A stretch of DNA of 64,000 nucleotides. Origin: Podospora bellae-mahoneyi. Its lineage: Eukaryota > Ascomycota > Sordariomycetes > Sordariales > Podosporaceae. Of the stretch, positions 11,307 to 22,511 are shown piece after piece. The notes under the pieces were generated by a model. It did no database searches. It had not been told where the DNA came from and was given only the letters and a program-made list of their open reading frames with translations. Position numbers and translations under genes: made by a program. The first letter of the stretch is position 1. The number at the start of each line of letters is the position of its first letter. The DNA is taken from positions 2,666,001 through 2,730,000 of the forward strand of contig NW_026946359.1 in NCBI RefSeq assembly GCF_035222275.1. The letters run 5' to 3'.

Positions 11307-11432
11307 CGTCCTAACTATCCTTTCAGGCCTGTTAACTATCAGTTAAGGTCTTTCAAATATCCCTTACGACCTACTGACTATCTTTGAAGGCCTGCTGACC
11401 ATCTCTTAAGGCCTATTAACTGTCTTTCAAGG
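11307..11432. repeat. Tandem 21-bp minisatellite, six units (locus A)
   Basis: Six adjoining 21-bp units start at 11307, 11328, 11349, 11370, 11391 and 11412. Most begin CCT and end AAGG, with a central ACTATC core: for example CCTATTAACTGTC at 11412 and CCTACTGACTATC at 11370. Units differ at several positions, so the array is old. The same unit recurs at 20506-20614. It lies between a gene end and two decayed genes, and reads through stops, so it is not coding. Confidence 0.9.
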
Positions 11433-11974
11433 CCGTCGTTGAAGGGGCAATGTCGCTTTCGATCAAAGGAGCAATCCGGATGTGTTCGTCACGGAAGTAA
11501 CGGTTGAGGAGAAGGGAGCGTGTTTCTGGCTTTGGAGGATCGGGCTTGGGACCGTGACTGGTCCATTTGTTGAGCCTTTGGAAGCCCTGTTAAGGACATA
11601 ACAGGTCTCTGAAACTCCCACCTTCCACCAGCCAAGGTAGGTTAAACTTTTTAAGCTGTCAATCCACTTCGTCGGTGCAATTTCCTCGTGTTCTTCTGGT
11701 TCTTTCCATTCCCCTGGGCATGGAAGTTGAAAACGGAGGGAATCTCAGCTGTGGCCTCCCATGATTACAAACTGAGACCAATCCATCAACCGTTTCAGCG
11801 TACGACGACGTCGTTTCCAACTCAACGATCAACCTATTCTTCATCAATTCCCAAAACGCCATGTTGCACCTAGTTTGAGTTGCCTCTTACTTCCTCTTCA
11901 ACTTGCTTCCCCTAGACAGCCAGTGAATCTAACTTTCACATGGTATCCTCGTGCTCTTCGGTGAGAAAGTCACC

Positions 11975-13146
11975 ATGCAATTCATGAGCCAGGCTACCGG
12001 CTGGGCGAATAGCATCATCTTGGCAATGGCCCCATTGGGCACTATTACCCTCATCGTGGCAGCTATTCGTGTTGGTTACCCCTTCTGGCTCGGATCAGTA
12101 ATCGGAAGAGCTCGGGAGAACCGCGCGGTGCCAGAGGCCGAGTTGATGTCGTCAACCTCTTATGAGGTATGTGAGCTCTGGAATGGCCAAGAGATTGTCC
12201 GGGTTATGGGTCAAGGGCCTATTCGAGAGTTTATTATTCTCATACCTAAGGATAAAACCAAGGATGAAAAAGAAACGGAAGAGGGGCGGGAAGGCCATAT
12301 GCTCGAAGTGAGGGCAATGGAACTGAACGACCCCCACAAAATGAACAAGGAGTACTTGGGGCCATGTGGTACGTGTATCTGTCGCCACAATGGGTACTAT
12401 TTTTTCAAAGTAGTGTGCTCGCCTGGGCTGGGGTAGCTACCTACTACTTTCAATATCCAAAGGACGACAAGGAAGGAGAACCCGTCACATGGGTCCGTCG
12501 AAATTTCAACAAGAATCCCGAAGCAGTTCCTCTTACGGCCGGATTCGAATTGGACTGGCTTGCAATGACTCTCGAAAAGCACAGGACTGCCCTTTGGTTC
12601 TTGTCAAGGTCCGATGAAGACTGTGCCCAGTTGGATGAGTCTTCGAGACCATAGGCAAAGGGTGATGATTCTTGGGACTGGAGAGTCGCGGCCGTCCAGA
12701 ACCCCAACAACGTGAAAATGGATCCTGATGAGCACAAGTCCGAGTCGAGGCCTCAAAGGCTTATGCGCATTCGGAGAGAGCTTGGTAAAACTTGCTGGTT
12801 GAGCTGGGGTTGCGTCAGCGGAAGCAATTTCACTCGCGCGAGCCATCGAATTTACAATGGACACCCTTTTCAGTCATGGGCCCATAGATTCAGGAGACAT
12901 GTGGTGGTCACGTACTATCGGCGTGAAACTGTTTACTTTCGTCTTTCATGGAAAGCCGGACACTGGACGGCATACTCGGATGAGCTGGACTCGGTTCTCT
13001 CTCTGTGGATGTATTCTGCCCACGAGAAAAAGCAACGCAAACATACGAAAGAAGGCGACAATACAAAAGGGGATGACAAAAGCAAGACCTCGGACCAGTG
13101 GTTGAGCGATAAAGGCACCTCGAAAAAGCCGAGCCTGCAGATCTAG
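11975..13146 (+). pseudogene. Decayed membrane-anchored accessory-family gene
   Basis: Pieces of one protein are spread over several frames in consistent order. The first open piece (to 12436) starts at the ATG at 11975 with a hydrophobic anchor, SIILAMAPLGTITLIVAAI, then SVIGRARENRAVPEAELMSS. This segment I remember from large, poorly characterised accessory proteins of ascomycetes. The next piece resumes in another frame (VLAWAGVATYYFQYPKDD, about 12415) and is cut by a stop at 12652-12654. Later pieces lie in two frames: AISLARAIEFTMDTLFSHG near 12820-12875 and DELDSVLSLWMYS near 12982. At least two frameshifts and one stop break it. No functional product is expected. The family name is uncertain; that it is broken is clearer. 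Confidence 0.72.
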
Positions 13147-13176
13147 CCATCCGCTGACCAAGAAACACACAACGAT

Positions 13177-14392
13177 ATGTCAGCCTCACCTCACCAACTT
13201 ACAACTTTTCATCGCCTTCCTTTTCTTCCCCAGGAACTGCGTCAGATGGTATGGAAGATGGCCATCCGGCCAAAGGCCCCGGCCGCGCATCGATTTCCTA
13301 TCTACGACGTGGGGGCCGTCCCCGAGACGCTTCACAGAACCTGCGATTTGATATACCACGACCCACGTGTCACCACCCGCGAGACTAATAGATAGCAATT
13401 ATACAAGATTTGCGCTCCCCAAGACATCACTGGAACAGATTCTCAGGCAAAAACCTACTCGTGGATGGAAACAATAGCTCGGCATACATCTAGGACGCCG
13501 GTTTATGGGAGGCATGTGCCGAGTCGAAGCGTGTTGCGCTGTAGGAGTGGAGAACTCGAGTCAAAACCGATATGTTGGAGGATATACGGCTACAAGAAAA
13601 TGACGGCTATGACCTAGAGAGTGCCTCTGAGCTGGTAAAGGAAGTGTACGAGAGTCATTATGTTTACACATCAGCGTCACCGATCATCCACTACCAACGA
13701 AATCTCCCCAGCTCGGCCGTAACGGAGACGGCCCCCCTTTTAGTCATTGCGCTAAGGGATCTGTTTTGGCTCGATGTCCAGTCGACGGCTCTTCTTTTCG
13801 ACGATTTTTGGCTTGGGGACTCGGAGGGGATCGAGTTCATGGATCGTCTAGTATGCCCTTCTAGCTTTTTCCCACAAGTGTACGGAGGATATGGGCTGTG
13901 GCCGAGCAACATCACGATCGAGGTTGATCCGGCCTGGAATGACATTTGCGTGCAGGGCGACCAGTATCCAATCCTTGACGCCATGGTTGGTAAACCAGCG
14001 GGTGGGTCGCCCCGAGATTTTCTGTTCCGGACCATCGACTATTGCCACAAGTTGGTCGTCGACAAGTATATCACCAACGGCAACGATGAAACGGACGAAC
14101 ATCCGTTTATCTGGCTCATTGACCGTGGGCGTGGTGGTGCCCAGTATCGCCGCCGAAGTGGCCGAAACTCACCTTCAGGGCCGGATGGCACATCGAAAAT
14201 GGCGGCTGGGCGAAAGGCGCTGTCTTTTATGACTGCGAGCATACCTACATGGAGGCAGACAGCTACGGTCCACTCATCGGGGAAATTTTGTTCACGAGGA
14301 TCTCAGAAAGAGACAGCTGGGTTAACGGTGGATCCGAGGATGTGATATTCGAGGTGTCGCGGTGCGTCGCCATGCTTGTGGTGACGCCTTGA
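13177..14392 (+). pseudogene. Decayed 2EXR-domain gene
   Basis: The ATG at 13177 opens a frame with the 2EXR hallmark FHRLPFLPQELRQMVWKMA (F-x-x-LP-x-ELR-x-x-W). Similarity then moves between frames: after 13395 it continues in a shifted frame (about 13394-13560), where a stop replaces the expected Trp in SAYI*DAGLW (TGG to TAG) and a second stop follows soon after. The long middle piece runs from 13572. Near 14140-14170 the frame shifts again and the true C-terminus reads FRAGWHIENGGWAKGAVFYD to a stop at 14390-14392. Two frameshifts and two stops indicate a dead gene. 2EXR proteins are a large, mostly uncharacterised fungal family. The G-to-A change at TGG would fit repeat-induced point mutation, but also ordinary decay. 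Confidence 0.82.
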
Positions 14393-17258
14393 GAAGTGTT
14401 TTCTCCAGAACTCTACAGTCCCCGCAACACTCACCGTCGCGTATCTCTGATGTCACCGGTTCCCGAGCTGACCGAGCTGGATTTTTCGTGTCATTGTTCT
14501 GTTTAATTGTTACAATTGCCACGATCAAGAGGCTCAAAGAGAGACATATCAGAAAAAAAAAGGGAGGAGGCAAGGGATGAGGGGGGGAGATGGCGACCGG
14601 TCGCGTGGGACAGACAGGTGGGCTTGACTCGAGAAGCAAGGTGAACACGGATGTGGCGTGAAACTTCCACTTTGGAGAAACGAGTTGTGTCCGTGTTGTT
14701 GTTAGTGGGATCGGAGTTGGGCTATACGAAGGGGGAATATGGTGAAGGTAGTCAACCAAGTTGTAGTTGGCACATGCTTGACTTGATGTTTCGAGGCATA
14801 TATCAAAACAGAGACGGGCGTACCTCATTGGTCAATGCCCCCATTGCTCAGATGATTCAAGACGAACGGTTCTTCTCAAAAGCCACCAAATGACTTGCCG
14901 CTTTCCCAAGTCTCGATTCGCACTTATGCATGCAGGTCGCAGGTCACGGAATCGCTGTCGGTCGCTTTTGGGGCGGCCGGCCGGTGTACCTGCTGTGAAC
15001 TGCTGCGGTGCGAGGTTGATGTGTAACTGGTGATCGTGGCGAATCCCTGTTCAGATAATACTCTTCTTTCTTTTTTTTTATGTACAAGATCCAAGGAACT
15101 GGAAGGGAGGTTCCTGTTTCCAGGTTAGGTGAGGTCTCCGTGAACTCAACTCTTGAGACGTCAGGGTGGGATGGATATATGATTGGTTGGTCAGGGGTGT
15201 CTCGTCCTTATTAGGTAATTTTTGGTGTGGACCACACGCAATTCGAGGTTTTCCTCTTTGCCCACCCTCTGTGCCATCTGATTATTAGTTCGACTGCAGG
15301 AGCCGGGCTCAGCAGTTTTTCTTGTGTTTGGGATGCCACCGTCTTTCGGAAGAGGCAAGAATAACCAACAATAATACTGCGTAGCTAACACCACATTGGC
15401 ATATGCAGCGAGAGATGCAGAGGGCCAGACTCTCAAGAATTTCAATGGAATAAATCATTGGACGCTAGCTCAGATCAAGACCCACGGAACGAGCCCCGGG
15501 CGGACCCAGACCATCTCGGCAAGCCGTGGAAGTCCTGTTCGAAAAAGCTTGTCAAAGTGATCGATGGATCTACAATTTGTTTTCCATGGCCCCTGGAGGA
15601 GGCCTTGTCATGGAAGGAATTGTTGAGCTTCTAGGGAGAGAAGAGATGATAAGGTAGAGATGGATTCAGAGTTTGAATCTGCGATCCCGACATGTTTTGT
15701 GGCACGAGAGCAGGCGCAGTCCCTGCTTGTGCCTTCGTGGTGCATTGCATGCAAAGGGTCCAGATCCTGCGGCACCGACCGTCGCGGCCCCAAACGGATC
15801 CAATGCAATTCGTCTCAAATGGCAATCCGGGGGGCCGTTCAGATGAACATTAAATTCGGTGCAATATCCGCGGAGGGGCCTCTGGGTCTCGGGGTATTCT
15901 TACAGTCGGGAAAGTAGCACCGCGTTACTTCTTGCCTTCAACACAGATCCATAGATGACCCGTTGACGTCGTTGCAACTGATGGCCAACTGCATATTCAG
16001 GTTCGGCACTCACGTCGAGGCGGAGTCCTTGTGTGACGCCTCCATGGCGCAACCTCTACGGACAGACCGGTGAGGGGCTTTGTAGTTGGAAGGGGCATGC
16101 ATTGTGGTCTCTTGAGGACAAATATTAGTTCTAGAAAAGGGGAAAAGCGCAGTCTGCACCCCATGTTTTTTGCTCTCTCTTGGGCCACCTAGGGAGGGCC
16201 CTGGGCGCTATCGCACCGCAGCACCGTTACGCTGTTGCTGTCTGAGCCCAGGGACACCCGCACACCGTCTAGCTGCTTCAGTGCTAGCCCAGCCATAATT
16301 GGAACCATTTGCACACGCTTTTCCCAAAATGGCATGGGGGCCAGAAGCAAATTCATGTGGGCGCTGGCTTCGTAGGTTGGCTTTCCGTTAGGGACCCGCT
16401 TCCCCGTTCATTCCCCTGGCCATCCCCCTTCCTCGGCCTGGCCTGCGAACGCAACGTGACGCTTCTTTCTGTTCTCATCCTCCTCCAACTTGTGGTGTTG
16501 TGAGACCCCAGGACGAACGACCTGACCTATCTGTTTGCCGCCTACCTACCTTACCTACCCTCGTTTCCATTTCTCACGCTCGTTCTACCCCGTCCGTTCG
16601 TTGCCGCCATTCGCGACTTGCCCGTTGCTTTTACTCCTTTTCTACCACCTTACTATCTTACTTACCACAACCTGTGTGGCTCTTTTATCGGCTGCTCACC
16701 CGCCCGCAGTTCCTGTCTCTGAATGCGCCGCCCATCCCCGCGACGATACCGGCTTGGACCTTGAAACGACAGCCCTCACCCGCCGCACCCCTCAAAAATC
16801 TTGATGTTGTTTCGAGAGAGGCATCAGCACCTCGAGTTACCGTTGGCTCACCCGCATCTTTACATTTGACGCTGCCTCTTTTTACGCGAGCCGACAATCT
16901 TCCCGATCGCGGTTCACCCTTCTCCAAGCCACCAAATACTCGCGCATCTTTTAGGTCGATCCCGCATGGTTCGAGTCGCACGCCACACTTCGTTTGCCGG
17001 TTGGGTGGTCTGAGTCGGCCAGAGTTGACCTCATAGTTTATGCGCCTTTAGCTCGACGTTTCGGTATTCCGTCGACGCTGTTGCCCCTGACGTCTTGCCC
17101 AGGACCGATCTTCAAAACCCAGGTATCAGCGGAGGGTTGCGGTTGAGGAGGAACCCCCTCACTGGACCGCCACGCATCGACCCAGCAGATATTTCGAAGC
17201 AAACACTACAACAACGTATGAATCATCGTAGGAAATAATTTGCATCGCGAACGGCACC
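14393..17258. other. Gene-free region and long leader of the Sel1-repeat gene
   Basis: No gene supported over 2.9 kb. The first part (14393-16300) has only short frames on both strands. From about 16380 the + strand becomes pyrimidine-rich with runs of CCTACC/CTTACC, the look of a fungal promoter and transcribed leader, and this continues to the start codon at 17259. Frames of up to 178 codons in the leader overlap one another and have no domain content. Confidence 0.45.
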
Positions 17259-19511
17259 ATGGCGAACCGACCTGACTTTATCGACGTGAGGTCGAAATCC
17301 TCCGCTTCCGTTGGACGCCCGCTACGATCCCCTCGTCTCCATGTTGCGGGCGAAGCACCGCCGGAACTATCACCTCTCGATGCCTTCGCGCTACAAAGCC
17401 GTCTGCTGGCAAAGCAGCTGCAGGAAAGTCAAAAGTCTGGGCGACGCATGAGTCGACTGCCACCGTTGACTACTGAAAGCCCGTTGATCATGCAGGGAAG
17501 ATCGGAGTATTTTCGATCCATGTCCCACGATTCTGCTTCCGAGGAAGAATTCGCTGCGCAGCACAGCGCAGGCTCTGGATTTAGACCAGAGGTGGAAACT
17601 GATATCAACAACCGGCCTGTATCAGTGCATCCCCGAATGAGCCATATACCACCTACGCCTGAGCAGAATGTCCCGGTACCAAAACTGCCGCCGACCTTTG
17701 ACTCACAGAAGGAGGCAGATCAGGAGCAGGAACAGGACCGCGAGAGCTTGTTCGGGGTCGGAGCTCGAAGGGAACATTCACCAGGCCCAATCGATACTGC
17801 TGCTCCCCCTGCCCAACTGACGAGGACGGTAACGCAGGAGAGTATACCTCTCCCAGCATCGACACCTACTCGCTCGATTACTAGCTCCCCCGAAAGAATA
17901 TCCAAGACAACCTCCCATGAAGCTGGAGGGCTTGTTCCTCCTCGGCCTCTATTCACTAAGCGCTCTTCGAGTTTGATGTCCTCTCATGACAGTTCTGCCG
18001 ACGATGAAGGATTCAGCACCCCGATGAGCACATCATTTCACTCTCAGAGGTCTCGCAAGTTTTCTACCAGCAGCGGTGTTTTGTCGCCTGGGTTTGCCCC
18101 ATACCAGCGATCACCTTCCATCAGCTCGGATATTTCTGCTTTGCCGCGCCCGTCGTTCAATTTCTCTAGACCACTCAGCAGAGCTGGGACACCAAGTCTG
18201 GATCCACCAGCACGGCAAGCATCATCTGATAGTCATGCTTCGTTCATGCTCACGACCGATGATGCAGCCCATACGCCCATCAGTATGAGCAGCGAGGCAC
18301 TCACCGAGTCTACGCCCAAAGAAGACGTATTTGTGCTGCCGCGGGGTAAGGCTTTGCAAAGGAACTCGGTTGTCCTGCCGGACATGAAAGCCCCGGCGAG
18401 ATTTTCATGGGAACATCCTGTTGAAAACCATGGACAACCACCACCATCCCCACCTAGCAGGCCGGCAAGCAGGCCAACAAGTTCAACCGGGCCACCGAAT
18501 CCTCCTGAAGCCAACACTCGGCCGTCACACGAGCGTAGTAAGCTCAGCACTGAGATTTTTAGATCGGGACCAGAGCCATTCCCACCTCTGGGCAGACCAT
18601 CGATAGAGAGTGCCCGTGTGTCTGGAGAGTCGCAACGAGGCCGTGCTCCCTTTGCCCATCTACACGATGCTGCTGCGGGGAGATCGATAATGTCGAACAA
18701 CACAAGCGATTCGGCAAGCACAATCAAGCCTGGGCCTGCCACACCGGCTAACCCACCAACGATGGCCGATCTCACTGCGGAAGAACACGTTAACAAGGCC
18801 ATTGCTCTTCACCAGGAAGGTTCGCTGCCAGAGTCAGCGTGGCATTTACGGCACGCAGCCAAGCAGGGTCACCCTACTGGCATGCTGCTATATGCTTTGG
18901 CTTGTCGTCACGGCTGGGGCATGCGACCGAACCCTCGTGAGGGAGTGGAGTGGCTTCGGAAAGCCATGGATTCGGCGAATCTGGAAATCAAGGAGGACGA
19001 GGAGCATGTCAAGGAGGGCAAGCATGTGGATGTGAACGAGCGGAAGACACACCGTGCTCAGTTGGCGCTCAGTATATATGAATTGGGTGTCAGTCATATG
19101 AACGGGTGGGGGATTGAGCAGGATAAGGTGTTGGCGTTGAAGTGTTTTGAAACTGCTGGAGGTATGATTCTTCCTTACTACAATGATTCGGTATTCGGTG
19201 CTGACAGATATCCGTGTAGCTTGGGGAGATGTCGATGCGCTTGCGGAGGCCGGGTTCTGCTATGCTCAAGGCATTGGCTGCAAGAAGAACCTGAAAAAGA
19301 GTGCCAAACTCTATCGGGAGGCCGAGTCGAAGGGAATGAGCATGGTGGGCAATAGCTGGTATGTTTCTGTCATGTATTCTCTGGCAAGAAAATCTTCTAA
19401 CATTGGCACAGGATTCACAAGCCAAAATATGCCGACGACCCTGAAAAGGACAAGAAGGACCGGGCAAAGTCGAAATCTAGAAAGAGCATCTTTAGCAGAA
19501 AGACGCATTGA
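17259..19511 (+). CDS. Sel1-repeat protein, Dsf2/Nif1-like
   Basis: Three exons: 17259-19161, 19220-19358 and 19412-19511, giving 713 residues. The start has a strong context (CACCATGGCG), and the two introns (58 and 53 nt) carry CTGAC/CTAAC branch sites just before their acceptors. Residues 1-500 are disordered and Ser/Pro-rich. The C-terminal domain begins near residue 505 (MADLTAEEHVNKAIALHQEG) and contains Sel1/TPR-like repeats: ESAWHLRHAAKQGHPTGMLL, ALACRHGWGMRPNPREGVEW, YELGVSHMNGWGIEQD and AEAGFCYAQGIGCKKNLKKS. It ends in a basic tail, KSKSRKSIFSRKTH. Disordered N-terminus plus C-terminal Sel1 repeats is the layout of yeast Dsf2 and fission-yeast Nif1, linked to polarity and mitotic-entry signalling. 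Chs4/Skt5-type chitin synthase activators are a less likely alternative, as they carry more repeats. Confidence 0.85.
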
Positions 19512-20764
19512 TCTCTTTGCTCGCCATGCCGTGCCAACAAACATTACTCTTCAAACCAGCATAACCCGACGACCAACGACAACTCCCCTACCTATAAAGG
19601 ACGGCGTCTTTTTCTCATCACTTTGCATTTTTTCTTGGGGGGTTTTTTTTTTCTTTGTTAGACAGTTTTTTTTTTTCAGTCATCATCTATCGTCATCATC
19701 ATCACTCATACCCCCATCAGCCTTTGTTGTTACTTTTTGCTTTTTGTGGAGTTTTTTTTTCTTTTTTTTTTTTTGTGTGTTTTGTTATAGGGGAAACTTG
19801 CAACATATTGTGGGCGTTGCATTTTTTCCTTTTACAAATTTGTTGCGGTGGGCAGGTGCAAAAAGAGCAAGGTGTGATGGTTAAGGGGGGCTTTTCTAGG
19901 GATTCGTTTTCTTTTCAATTTTCTTCCTGTTGATCTCCAAAAGTCGGATATTAAGAGGATCTTCCTTTGTACTTTTTTTTTGTGTTTGTTTGCTTTCTTC
20001 TTTTCAAGGTTATCTATTTTGGTTTGGTATTATGCTTGGGGTTTTTTCTTTCTTTTTTTTGGTGGGCAGAGAAAGAGGGGGGAACTGGATTTAGCGAGGA
20101 GTGAAGAGTAGCAGGGCAAAGATGGGAGGAGGGGGGGGGAGGGCCAGTGGGAAGTTTTTAAAAATCTAATCGTAGTTTTTCTCGATGGTTTGTTTGTTTG
20201 TTGTTGTTGTTGTGTAGATATATTTGCTGCTGCTGTTGTTGTTGTTGTTGATCAGCAAGAAAGCTTTTTGTAGATATCTGCGAGCTATGCATGTTACCTA
20301 TTTAGTTGAAGGCGGTGTTAGGTAAGATACTTATTTAGAGGTGGGTGGAAGCGAGGGAGGTGGGAGATGAGACGGACCTCGAAAAGACCCTGGGGGTTTG
20401 ACAGGATCGAAGATTTCTGGAAGATGTTGACTTTCTGGTGCTTCATGTGTGGATTTGAGTATGATATCCACCTCGGTATCAAGAGCTTGAAATATGATCA
20501 GCACGCCTTTGAACTGTCTTTCAAGGCCTTTTCACTATGTCAAGAGGCCTTTTAACAATCCATCAAGACCTATCAACTATTTATTAAGGCCTATCGATTT
20601 CATTATCTTTCAGGGCACGGTTTGACCGACAATATCGGTATAGCACACCAAATACGTCCGAAATTAATGATTCGACTTGAGCTCTATTAGTTCTTTGCCC
20701 ACGCCTGCTCTCAATTTCATCACATCAATACTAATATCACATGACCCACGCCTCATCCCAGCAC
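19512..20764. other. Convergent 3' region, T-rich
   Basis: Between the Sel1-repeat gene and the beta-2 proteasome gene, which end towards each other. The first 600 bases hold many poly-T runs and TTGTTG repeats typical of a 3' untranslated region; the second half contains the 21-bp repeat array described separately. No gene is supported. Confidence 0.5.
20506..20614. repeat. Tandem 21-bp minisatellite, four units plus one divergent (locus B)
   Basis: Units start at 20506, 20527, 20548 and 20569, each 21 bp and beginning CCT; 20590-20614 is a longer divergent unit of 25 bp. The unit at 20506 (CCTTTGAACTGTCTTTC then AAGG) nearly matches the last unit of the array at 11412-11432, so both arrays belong to one family. 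Confidence 0.88.
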
Positions 20765-21657
20765 CTATGTGTCAACCTCCATCTTATCGCCAGCCTCCGC
20801 CTCCGTCAAGTCCGTGATACTGACAAAGTTCCCAATATCCTGCTTCCTGATCGTGATCTTCTCGTTCAGCACCGCCGTGGTACCCGTTGGGAACACATAG
20901 CTCTTGAGCTTCTGCGTCCTCTCGTTTGGCTTGATGTAGTTCCTCTTGAGAATTGTCTTCTCCGGCGTGATGATTGCCACATCCACGTTGCTACCAGAAC
21001 CCAAATCGTTCCAGATACCAGCCTCGATAGCGTCCGCGCAGAGCTTCACAGCCTCGTCCTGGGTCAGCTTGGCCTTCCACTGCGTCTCAAAGACGGACAT
21101 AGCGGCGAGGGAGCCGGAACCCATGGTCACGTAGGGCAGCTTGTCGGTGGAGCCGTGGGCGTGGACGGTGAAGAGATGGGTGCCAGTGGGGTCGACGCCG
21201 GCGACGACGAGGTAGGCGCCGATGTGCCCCTGGTAGCGGAAGAGGTGCTGCTTGAGCATGGTCATGACGGTTACCACGCGGGGCTTGCGGCCGGTGGAGA
21301 GGGAATGGAGCTCGAGCTGGGAGGAGATGAGGGCGGTGGTGAACTCGGTGTCGGCGGCGGTACCGGCACCGGCGCACCAGATGTTGGGGGAGATGTAATG
21401 GAGCTTTTCGCAGTTCTTGTCGGCGACAATGGGGCCTGAGGTGGCACGGGTATCGGCGGCGATCTGGAGTGGAGAGAGAGGGTTAGATATTATGGGATGG
21501 GGGTTAAATTCGAGGGGGGAGGACGGCATACCACTACACCACCATCATATATACATCCCACAATGGTGGTACCTGTGCTGGTCGCCTTGGGGAGGGGCAC
21601 GCCACGGGCGTGGAGAGCCGCATTGCGGTTGTAATTTGAGAAATCGAAACCAGGCAT
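20765..21657 (-). CDS. PUP1: 20S proteasome subunit beta-2 (trypsin-like catalytic subunit)
   Basis: Two exons, 21532-21657 and 20765-21463, join in phase 0 around a 68-nt intron to give 274 residues. Exon 1 encodes [19 protein letters not shown] and the pro-peptide end [11 protein letters not shown]: autocatalytic cleavage after Gly29 would expose Thr30 as the catalytic N-terminal nucleophile. Exon 2 continues [20 protein letters not shown], the conserved Asp/Arg/Lys region of active beta subunits, then the Ntn-hydrolase core ([18 protein letters not shown]). The C-terminal arm, which in yeast embraces beta-3, is present and ends DKMEVDT. Yeast Pup1 (261 residues) is the trypsin-like subunit of the core particle. 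The gene shares a divergent promoter region with NUP159. Confidence 0.96.
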
Positions 21658-22511
21658 GGTGTGTGGTTGGTTTGTGGTTGAATATCGTCGGTTCTAAGTG
21701 TCCAAGCTCGGCTGTGGGGGTATGTTCGTGGGAAGGGGTCTCTTGATCGAGGCCGTTGAAGAGCTGATGACAAAGATGGGATCGTAACGCCTTGGCTGGC
21801 AGCCGCAACTCTTGAATGCGGGATTGTGGAACGAGGATGCTACGGGTGACTTGATATGGTCAGATGTCTGGGCCTGTAGCTGTCTCAGTCGTGGATGATG
21901 GAGTCTTGAAGCTGTAGAAGGTTGCTACCGCAGCTTTCCCGAGCAGGATGTTGGCGGGCGTTCAGGCGGGCGATACAGTGGTCGTCAAGCTTGGACTGAC
22001 GCGCGCTACAGGGTGCTGCCTGACTCCACAGCGGGACCTGGAGGCTGGCCCAAGCTCTCCCCACACGTGACAAGCGCTAACCAAGAGGGGGAAGGCACTC
22101 TTGAGTGACAGGGGTGTGCTCTCGGGTTGGCATGGCAGGCACGGCAGGCAGAAAAATCGTGGGTCAATCGCTCATTGGCGCGTCGTTCACCATTTCTTTG
22201 AGCTGGTGTTGACTTTCGACTTGCACAAAGAAACTGCAGTCCCAACCCCCTCCTGGCAACATTGTTACTGCCAACCAACAACTATTCCCGATCGAAACGA
22301 CACCCATAATTAGGGGGACACGCGCAAACTATTGCTATTTCAATACTTCCAATCCCTTTTGCTCGACGACTTCTCGAACTCGCTGCCCGATCGCGATACC
22401 GCTTTGGCTGGATTCGCTCTCGAGCCCCGGGACACCTTGCCCGCTGATGAATCACGCTAGACTCTGAGCTCAGGTCCGCTGTCTAAGGCCGGCCGCATCG
22501 CAGCTACAGCT
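21658..22511. other. Divergent promoter region, PUP1 and NUP159
   Basis: About 0.85 kb of upstream sequence for two divergent housekeeping genes. I looked for the proteasome control element GGTGGCAAA and did not see it. No gene or repeat is supported. Confidence 0.45.

Noticed and set aside
11975-14392. Secondary-metabolite or toxin cluster in the accessory stretch
   Set aside because: No synthase, oxidase, transporter or toxin-like gene is present; the content is two broken genes and repeats.
16500-17036. 178-codon frame upstream of the Sel1-repeat gene
   Set aside because: Lies in a pyrimidine-rich leader, starts with TTG/GTG-like codons, overlaps another frame, and shows no domain.
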